A DNA stretch of 64,000 bases from Chenggangzhangella methanolivorans (GTDB lineage Bacteria > Pseudomonadota > Alphaproteobacteria > Rhizobiales > Methylopilaceae). The stretch's first letter is position 1. Each line of letters begins with the position of its first letter. Below are positions 57,257 to 64,000 of this stretch, in pieces. Below the pieces are notes generated by a model. That model saw only the letters and a program-made list of their open reading frames with translations. It was not told the DNA's origin and did not search any database. The position numbers and the translations under genes are program-made. The stretch is from NCBI RefSeq assembly GCF_019797865.1, contig NZ_CP081869.1, positions 2,877,501 to 2,941,500 of the forward strand. Reading direction: 5' to 3'.

Positions 57257-58182
57257 CCGAAGGCGGCCAGGAGATCGGCGGGCGTCCTCGCGCGGACGTC
57301 GCGGCCGGCCTCGGCGCCGAGACGCTCGGCGTCCGTCGCGCCGCCGCGGATCTCGCCCTCGACGGTCCGCGCGCCGTCTTCCGACAGCACCAGCCCGCGG
57401 AACGCGAGAGCGTCGCCCTCGACGCGGGCGAGCCCCGCGATCGGCGTGCGGCAGGAGCCGTCGAGGATCTTCAGGAACGCCCGCTCGCAGGCGAGCGCCG
57501 CCGCGGTCGCGACGCAGTCGAGCCCGCCGAGCGCTTCGCGGGTGCGCTCGTCGCCGACGCGCGCCGTGACCGCGACCGCGCCCTGGCCGAGCGCCGGCGG
57601 AAAATCGTCCTCGGGGAGGATCTCGGTCGCGTGGGCGGCGAGGCCGAGCCGGCTGAGGCCGGCGAGCGCGAGCAGCGTCGCGTCGACCATGCCGGCCGAA
57701 AGCTTGTCGAGCCGCGTCTGCACGTTGCCGCGGAACGGGACCACCTTGAGGTCCGGCCGCCGCCGCCGCACCAGCGCTCCGCGCCGCAGCGACGCGGTGC
57801 CGACGACCGCGCCCTGCGGCAGCGCGTCGAGGGTCGCGGCCGAACCCCCGATCAGCGCGTCGCGGACGTCGGCGCGCGGCAGCACGGCCGCAAGCCCGGT
57901 GCCCTCGGCGAGGTCGGTCGGCAGATCCTTGGCGGAATGGACCGCGAGGTCGACGCGGCCGCCAAGCAGCGCCTCGTCGATCTCCTTCACGAACAGGCCC
58001 TTGCCGCCGGCCTCGCTCAAGGGGCGGTCCTGGATGACGTCGCCCGTGGTCTTGATCACCACGATCTCGACCGTGTCCGGATCCCCGCCCAGCGCCGCCA
58101 CGAGCCCGTCGCGCACCGTGTTGGCCTGCCAGAGCGCGAGCGGACTGCCGCGGGTGCCGATGCGAAGGAGGGGGGCGGGCAT
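57253..58182 (-). CDS. hemC: Porphobilinogen deaminase (hydroxymethylbilane synthase)
   Basis: Polymerises four porphobilinogens into hydroxymethylbilane. The 309-residue protein shows [54 protein letters not shown] (catalytic Asp nearby), [29 protein letters not shown], and the dipyrromethane-anchoring Cys in [12 protein letters not shown]. It starts at ATG 58182 and heads the hem operon; tsaD is divergent across about 208 bases. Confidence 0.96.
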   Translation of the reverse strand: MPAPLLRIGTRGSPLALWQANTVRDGLVAALGGDPDTVEIVVIKTTGDVIQDRPLSEAGGKGLFVKEIDEALLGGRVDLAVHSAKDLPTDLAEGTGLAAVLPRADVRDALIGGSAATLDALPQGAVVGTASLRRGALVRRRRPDLKVVPFRGNVQTRLDKLSAGMVDATLLALAGLSRLGLAAHATEILPEDDFPPALGQGAVAVTARVGDERTREALGGLDCVATAAALACERAFLKILDGSCRTPIAGLARVEGDALAFRGLVLSEDGARTVEGEIRGGATDAERLGAEAGRDVRARTPADLLAAFG

Positions 58183-58217
58183 TGGGCTGCTCGTTCTTGT
58201 CTGCTTGTATGTTTTGT

Positions 58218-58237
58218 ATGTCGGCTTTTACCGACAT
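58218..58237. promoter_or_regulatory. Inverted repeat in the hemC-tsaD divergent promoter
   Basis: ATGTCGG-CTTTTA-CCGACAT: seven perfect base pairs around six bases, in the least GC-rich part of the 58183-58390 spacer. Just before it TTGTATG occurs twice (58205-58219). It may be an operator for either direction. Confidence 0.4.
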
Positions 58238-58390
58238 CCATATCGCCTCGGTCCCGTCGGCGCGATCCCCCGAACGATCACCGACGTCGTGCATTCGGAC
58301 GTGATCACGGCTCGAAGCCACGCCGTGGTCGACGCCCGGCTCGGGCGCGGCTATTCCTCCTCGCCCGGCAACCGGAGATCCGCCCGCCCC

Positions 58391-59445
58391 ATGCTCGTTC
58401 TCGGCGTCGAGACAACCTGCGACGAAACCGCGGCCGCGGTCGTCCGGCGCGTGTCCGACGGGCCGGGCGTGATCCTGTCCAACGTCGTGCGCGCGCAGGT
58501 CGAGGAGCATGCGGCCTTCGGCGGCGTGGTGCCCGAGATCGCGGCCCGCGCCCATGTCGAGGCGCTCGACGGCGTGGTGGAGAAGGCGCTCGCCGACGCG
58601 CGGCTCGGCCTCGGCGAGCTCGACGGCGTGGCGGCCGCCGCCGGCCCGGGGCTCGTGGGCGGGGTGATCGTCGGGCTGACGGCCGCCAAGGCGCTGGCGC
58701 TCGTCGCCGGCAAGCCGTTCAGCGCCGTGAACCATCTCGAGGCGCACGCGCTGACCGCCCGGCTCACCGACGGGATCGCGTTCCCCTATCTGCTGCTGCT
58801 CGCCTCCGGCGGCCACACCCAGTTGCTCGCGGTGCTCGGCGTCGGGCGCTACGAGCGGCTCGGCTCGACGGTGGACGACGCGTTGGGCGAGGCGTTCGAC
58901 AAGGTCGCGAAGATGCTGGGCCTCGGCTATCCGGGCGGCCCGCAGGTCGAAAAGCGCGCCGAGACAGGCGATCCGGCGCGGTTCGCGTTCCCACGGCCGA
59001 TGTTCGGACGGGCCGAGCCCAATTTCTCGCTGTCGGGCCTTAAGACCGCGGTGCGGCTCGAGGCCGAGCAGATCGCGCCGCTTTCCGACCAGGACGTCGA
59101 CGACCTCTGCGCAAGCTTTCAGGCCGCGGTGACCGACGTCGTGGCGAACCGTGCGCGCGCGGCCTTCCGCGTCTTCGGGGAACGGCATGGCAGGCCGTCC
59201 ACGCTCGTGTGGCGGGCGGGGTCGCGGCCAACGGCGCGATCCGGCAGGGGCTCACCCGGCTCGCCGTCGAGATGGGCGTGAGGCTCGTCGCCCCGCCGTT
59301 GAATCTCTGCGGCGACAACGGCGCGATGATCGCCTGGGCGGGTGCGGAGAGGCTGGCGTTGGGGCTGTCCGACGGGTTGGATTTCGCGCCGCGCCCGCGC
59401 TGGCCGCTCGACATGACGGCGGCCGCGCCGGGAGCGAAAGCGTGA
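58391..59445 (+). CDS. tsaD: tRNA N6-threonylcarbamoyladenosine transferase TsaD; one frameshift
   Basis: Transfers the threonylcarbamoyl group to A37 of ANN-decoding tRNAs, with TsaB and TsaE. The Kae1/ASKHA motifs are visible: [29 protein letters not shown] (HxxxH ligands shared with [10 protein letters not shown]), [39 protein letters not shown], and [13 protein letters not shown]. One G is missing near 59207, after STLV. Corrected length is 351 residues. The stop overlaps the gpsA GTG start. TsaD is essential, so the break is presumably a sequence error. Confidence 0.95.
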
Positions 59446-60405
59446 TCGCGGTTTTGGGCGCCGGCGCCTGGGGCGCGGCGCTCGCGAACGTCGCCGCCGA
59501 GGCGAGCGGCGCGGATGTTCCGTTGATCGGCCGAGACGCCGCCGTCATGGCCGAGATGGAGCGGGCGCGGGAGAACGAGCGTCGGCTGCCGGGGATCAAG
59601 CTCCACGACGGGGTGCGGGCGACCGCCGATCTTGCGGCGCTAAGGCTCGCCGACATCGTGCTGTTCGTGACGCCGACCCAGACGCTGCGTGAGGTCTCGG
59701 GCCGCGCCGCCCCGCATCTGAAACCCGGCGCGGTCGCGGTCGCGGCCTGCAAGGGCGTCGAGCGCGGTTCGCTGAAGCTTCCGCATCAGGTGCTGGACGA
59801 GACGCTGACCGGCCGTCCGAACGCGCTGCTGTCGGGCCCGAGCTTCGCCGACGACGTCGCGCGCGGCCTGCCCACCGCCGTCACGCTCGCCTGCGCCGAC
59901 GAGGCGGTGGCGGGACAGGTCGCCGAGGCCCTCGCGACGCGCTCGTTCCGCCCCTATCGCTCGACCGACGTCGCAGGGACCGCGCTCGGCGGCGCGGCCA
60001 AGAACGTGCTGGCGATCGCCGCCGGCGTGGTGGAGGGCCGCGGCCTCGGCGCGAGCGCGGTCGCGGCGCTCATCGCCCGCGGCTTCGCCGAGCTCGCCCG
60101 GCTTGGGGGCGCGATCGGCGCGCGGCCCGAGACGCTGTCGGGCCTGTCGGGCCTCGGCGACCTCGTGCTGACAGCGACATCGCCGAAATCCCGCAACTTT
60201 TCGCTCGGCCTCTCGATCGGCCGGGGAGCCTGCGCCCGAAAAGCTCGCCGAGGGCGCGGCGACCGCCGGGGCGCTGGCGGCGCTCGCGGGCCGGACCGGC
60301 GTCGAGCTGCCGATCTCTTCCGCGGTCGCCGAGGTGGTGGCGGGGCGGCTCTCGGTCGCGGACGCCATCGAGCGCCTGCTCGCGCGGCCCCTGCGGGCCG
60401 AATAG
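59442..60405 (+). CDS. gpsA: Glycerol-3-phosphate dehydrogenase [NAD(P)+]; one frameshift
   Basis: Makes sn-glycerol 3-phosphate for phospholipids. It starts at GTG 59442 overlapping the tsaD stop. It shows the Rossmann loop [53 protein letters not shown], the catalytic-domain lysine segment [22 protein letters not shown], and [25 protein letters not shown]. One extra G near 60225 diverts the frame; corrected, it ends [27 protein letters not shown] to TAG at 60405, 320 residues. The gene pair tsaD-gpsA is conserved in Rhizobiales. Confidence 0.95.
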
Positions 60406-60452
60406 ACTTCTTCGATCCTCCTCCTGTCTCGCGAACTCTTGCGGAGCGCCCG

Positions 60453-60872
60453 ATGGCCTACTGGCTGTTCAAGTCCGAACCCGACTCCTGGTCCTGGGAG
60501 CAGCAGAAGGCGGCCGGAAAGGACGGCACGGAATGGACGGGCGTGCGCAACTACCAGGCGCGCAACAACATGCGCGCGATGAAGATCGGCGAGCGCGGCT
60601 TCTTCTACCATTCCAACGAAGGCAAGGAGATCGTCGGGATCGTCGAGGTGGCGAAGCTCGCCCATGTCGATTCGACCGCCGACAACCCGACCTGGGAATG
60701 CGTCGACCTTCGCGCCGTCGCCGACATGCCGAAATCCGTGACGCTCGCCGAGGCCAAGGCGAACGAGAAGCTCGCCAAGATGGCGCTGACCTCCAATTCG
60801 CGCCTGTCGGTTCAGCCGGTGACGGACGACGAATGGGCCGAGGTCTGCCGCATGGGCGGCTTCAAGGGCTGA
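60453..60872 (+). CDS. EVE domain-containing protein
   Basis: A 139-residue EVE-domain (PUA-like) protein. EVE domains bind modified bases in DNA or RNA; this stand-alone form is common next to gpsA/tsaD. The pattern MAYWLFKSEPDSWSWEQQ, WTGVRNYQARNNMRAMKIGERGFFYHSNEGKEIVGIVEV and LSVQPVTDDEWAEVCRMGG is full-length. The ATG at 60453 follows GGAG. Its precise ligand in this context is unknown. Confidence 0.92.
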   Translation: MAYWLFKSEPDSWSWEQQKAAGKDGTEWTGVRNYQARNNMRAMKIGERGFFYHSNEGKEIVGIVEVAKLAHVDSTADNPTWECVDLRAVADMPKSVTLAEAKANEKLAKMALTSNSRLSVQPVTDDEWAEVCRMGGFKG

Positions 60873-60880
60873 CGGCCCGC

Positions 60881-61551
60881 TTGCCCATTCGCGACCCCGC
60901 CGCCTTCGTCCTCGCCGAGACCCGGGCGCGGCCCGTGCCGCTCGCGCCCGAGATCGTGATCCGGGTCGCCGACGAGGCGGTGCCGCTCTGGTCGAAGACC
61001 GAGGAGGAGCTCGCCGAAGTCGGCCTGCCGCCGCCGTTCTGGGCTTTCGCCTGGGCCGGCGGGCAGGCGCTGGCGCGGCATCTGCTCGACCATCCGGAAA
61101 TCTGCCGCGGACGCCGCGCGCTCGACATGGGCTCGGGCTCAGGCATCGTGGCGATCGCCGCCATGAAGGCTGGAGCCGCCTCGGTTCTGGCCGCGGATCT
61201 CGACCGCTTCGCGCTGGCCGCCATCGTGATCAACGCCGCGGCGCGAACGGCGTTCCGGTCGAGGCGACGGGCGAGGACCTGATCGGCGGTCCGCGCCCTG
61301 ACGTCGACCTCGTGACGGTCGGCGACCTGTTCTACGAGCGCGACCTCGCGGCGCGCCTGCTCGCCTGGCTCGACGGATTTCTCGCCGACGGCGTGCCCGT
61401 TCTGGTCGGCGATCCCGGCCGCAGCTACCTGCCGAAGGACCGGCTGGAAAAGCTCGCCGACTACGCCGTGCCGGTGACGCGCGAGCTCGAAGACGCCGAG
61501 ATCAAGAACAGCGCCGTATGGCGGCTCATGCCGGCTGCGCGCGGGACCTGA
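60881..61551 (+). CDS. Class I SAM-dependent methyltransferase (protein-lysine MTase-like); one frameshift
   Basis: About 223 residues. The TTG at 60881 gives MPIRDPAAFVLAETRARPVPLAPEI, matching the usual N-terminus of this group; it lies eight bases after the EVE stop. The SAM motif I is ALDMGSGSGIVAIAAMKAGA, motif II VLAADLDRFAL, then INAAA. A base is missing near 61241; after it, PDVDLVTVGDLFYERDLAARLLAWLD and VLVGDPGRSYLP continue. It resembles the ETFB/L11-type protein lysine methyltransferase group. It converges with doc and overlaps its 3' end by 26 bases. Confidence 0.85.
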
Positions 61552-61921
61552 GCCAGCCAGCGAGCGCGTCCTCGGAGAGCTCGCCGGCCGCAAGGGCGAG
61601 GAAGGTGGCGATCTTGTCATCGTCAGACGCGACGAGGCGAAAGCCGTTCAAGGCGAGGAATAACTCCGCCGCCACGTAGGCGATGCGCTTGTTGCCGTCG
61701 GAGAATGCGTGGTTGCGGGCCAAACCGTATCCATACGCCGCCGCGAGCCGCATCACGTCGTCTTCGCCGTAGTTCCATTTGTTGCGCGGTCGTGCGACCG
61801 CCGACTCGAGCGCGCCTTGGTCGCGCACACCTGGCAGGCCGCCATGCTCTTCGATGACGTCGTCGTGCAGGATCGTGATCGATCGAAGCGCGAGCCATAG
61901 GGGCTCGGGCGCAAGGCTCAT
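61526..61921 (-). CDS. Doc family toxin (Fic fold, death-on-curing)
   Basis: A 131-residue Fic/Doc protein. The Doc motif HAFSDGNKRIAYVAAELFL is intact, in the context AAAYGYGLARNHAFSDGNKR. Earlier, ITILHDDVIEEHGGLPGVRDQGALESAVARP is the standard Doc leader. Doc toxins phosphorylate EF-Tu in the P1 prototype. It starts at ATG 61921, overlapping the antitoxin stop by ATGA. Confidence 0.93.
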   Translation of the reverse strand: MSLAPEPLWLALRSITILHDDVIEEHGGLPGVRDQGALESAVARPRNKWNYGEDDVMRLAAAYGYGLARNHAFSDGNKRIAYVAAELFLALNGFRLVASDDDKIATFLALAAGELSEDALAGWLRSRAQPA

Positions 61922-62124
61922 TTCGCCAGCGCCGCGAGCACTGCGTGGTTCCGCTTGATGATCTCGCGGCCGATTTCCAGCTGTCGCCGAACGTCATCCT
62001 CTATGGCTTCGACCGTCAGATTGACGTCGTCGCCGGCTGAAAGCTTCAACTGCTTCGCTACGTCTTCGGGCACGCGAAGCACCAGCTGGCCGTCGATCTC
62101 TTCAACGCGGACGATGCGGGTCAT
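61918..62124 (-). CDS. AbrB/MazE-type antitoxin paired with Doc
   Basis: A 68-residue protein with an N-terminal swapped-hairpin AbrB fold: RIVRVEEIDGQLVLRVPEDVAKQLKLSAGDDVNLTVE. The basic/hydrophobic C-terminus (RQLEIGREIIKRNHAVLAALAK) would bind the toxin. It overlaps doc by four bases. Autoregulation is expected; the 62125-62294 spacer, shared with divergent acs, would hold the promoter. Confidence 0.9.
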   Translation of the reverse strand: MTRIVRVEEIDGQLVLRVPEDVAKQLKLSAGDDVNLTVEAIEDDVRRQLEIGREIIKRNHAVLAALAK

Positions 62125-62294
62125 CGGACAAATCCTTCTCCTCCCCGCACCATAGCACGCCCGCAGCCCCTCCGCCCCGCTCCGCGCAAAGTACGAGGTT
62201 CGGGTGCTTGAGACCTCACGCCGTTCCGCCCTAGGTTCAGGTCAAAGTCGTCCCGCGCGACGGGACGGGAAACGAACGCCCGGGAGCGATAGCC

Positions 62295-64000
<1,706 letters not shown>

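Noticed and set aside
56015..58390. Very long plus-strand open frame running into tsaD
   Set aside because: Only the part from ATG 58391 is TsaD; the upstream part is antisense to the mitofilin-like gene, hemD and hemC.

Overview
The window is GC-rich chromosomal DNA from an alphaproteobacterium, most likely a member of Hyphomicrobiales (Rhizobiales). The evidence is gene content and order: aerobic cobaltochelatase cobS-cobT beside a J-domain gene and bolA; a hemC-hemD-mitofilin-hemY run divergent from tsaD-gpsA; lptA-lptB after rnd; leuS-lptE; ffh-rpsP-rimM; and CtrA-like boxes. The genus cannot be fixed from the sequence. Most of the window is core chromosome with a few accessory patches.

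Layout. 1-2036: LPS export (lptB, lptA) and rnd, with no lptC between them. 2150-6142: tRNA-Leu, an NDUFA9-like reductase, queG, an SDR protein and a DUF3617 protein. 6248-7026: a small regulator-like gene and a gene-free, less GC-rich patch. 7027-12767: a phytase-like protein, cobT, cobS, a J-domain protein, bolA, tRNA-Thr and a TerB-like protein. 13203-18388: yggS, a PIN-domain toxin-like gene, leuS, lptE and ppa. 18462-24451: hrpB, a 190-bp tandem repeat array, ffh, rpsP and rimM. 24590-34693: a three-gene operon encoding a single-module reducing type I polyketide synthase, an alpha-oxoamine synthase and a GNAT-fold protein. 35001-40791: a phasin-like protein, an EamA transporter, two paralogous secreted proteins, a SleB-type cell-wall hydrolase behind CtrA-like boxes, and an FAD/NAD(P)-binding protein. 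40970-42266: tRNA-Sec, a RidA protein behind a paired palindrome, and a second repeat array. 42308-50439: a transglutaminase / ATP-grasp-alpha-E / DUF2126 / metallopeptidase neighbourhood. 50638-52953: an alpha/beta hydrolase and a flavin monooxygenase. 53069-61551: tetrapyrrole genes, tsaD, gpsA, an EVE protein and a methyltransferase. 61526-64000: a Doc/AbrB toxin-antitoxin pair and the start of acs.

Functional links. LPS transport is represented by lptA, lptB and lptE. hemC and hemD make uroporphyrinogen III, and cobST serves aerobic cobalt insertion for B12. The polyketide synthase operon is the most novel-looking system. Its gene set predicts a polyketide-derived acyl chain released by decarboxylative condensation with an amino acid and then N-acylated, that is, a sphingoid- or ceramide-like lipid.

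Data quality. About 30 single-base insertions or deletions, many in short G or C runs, break the frames of 17 genes, including the essential or core genes leuS, tsaD, gpsA and cobT. Restoring one base at each site gives full-length proteins with lengths divisible by three. I therefore treat them as probable sequence errors and annotate each affected gene as one CDS over its whole span.
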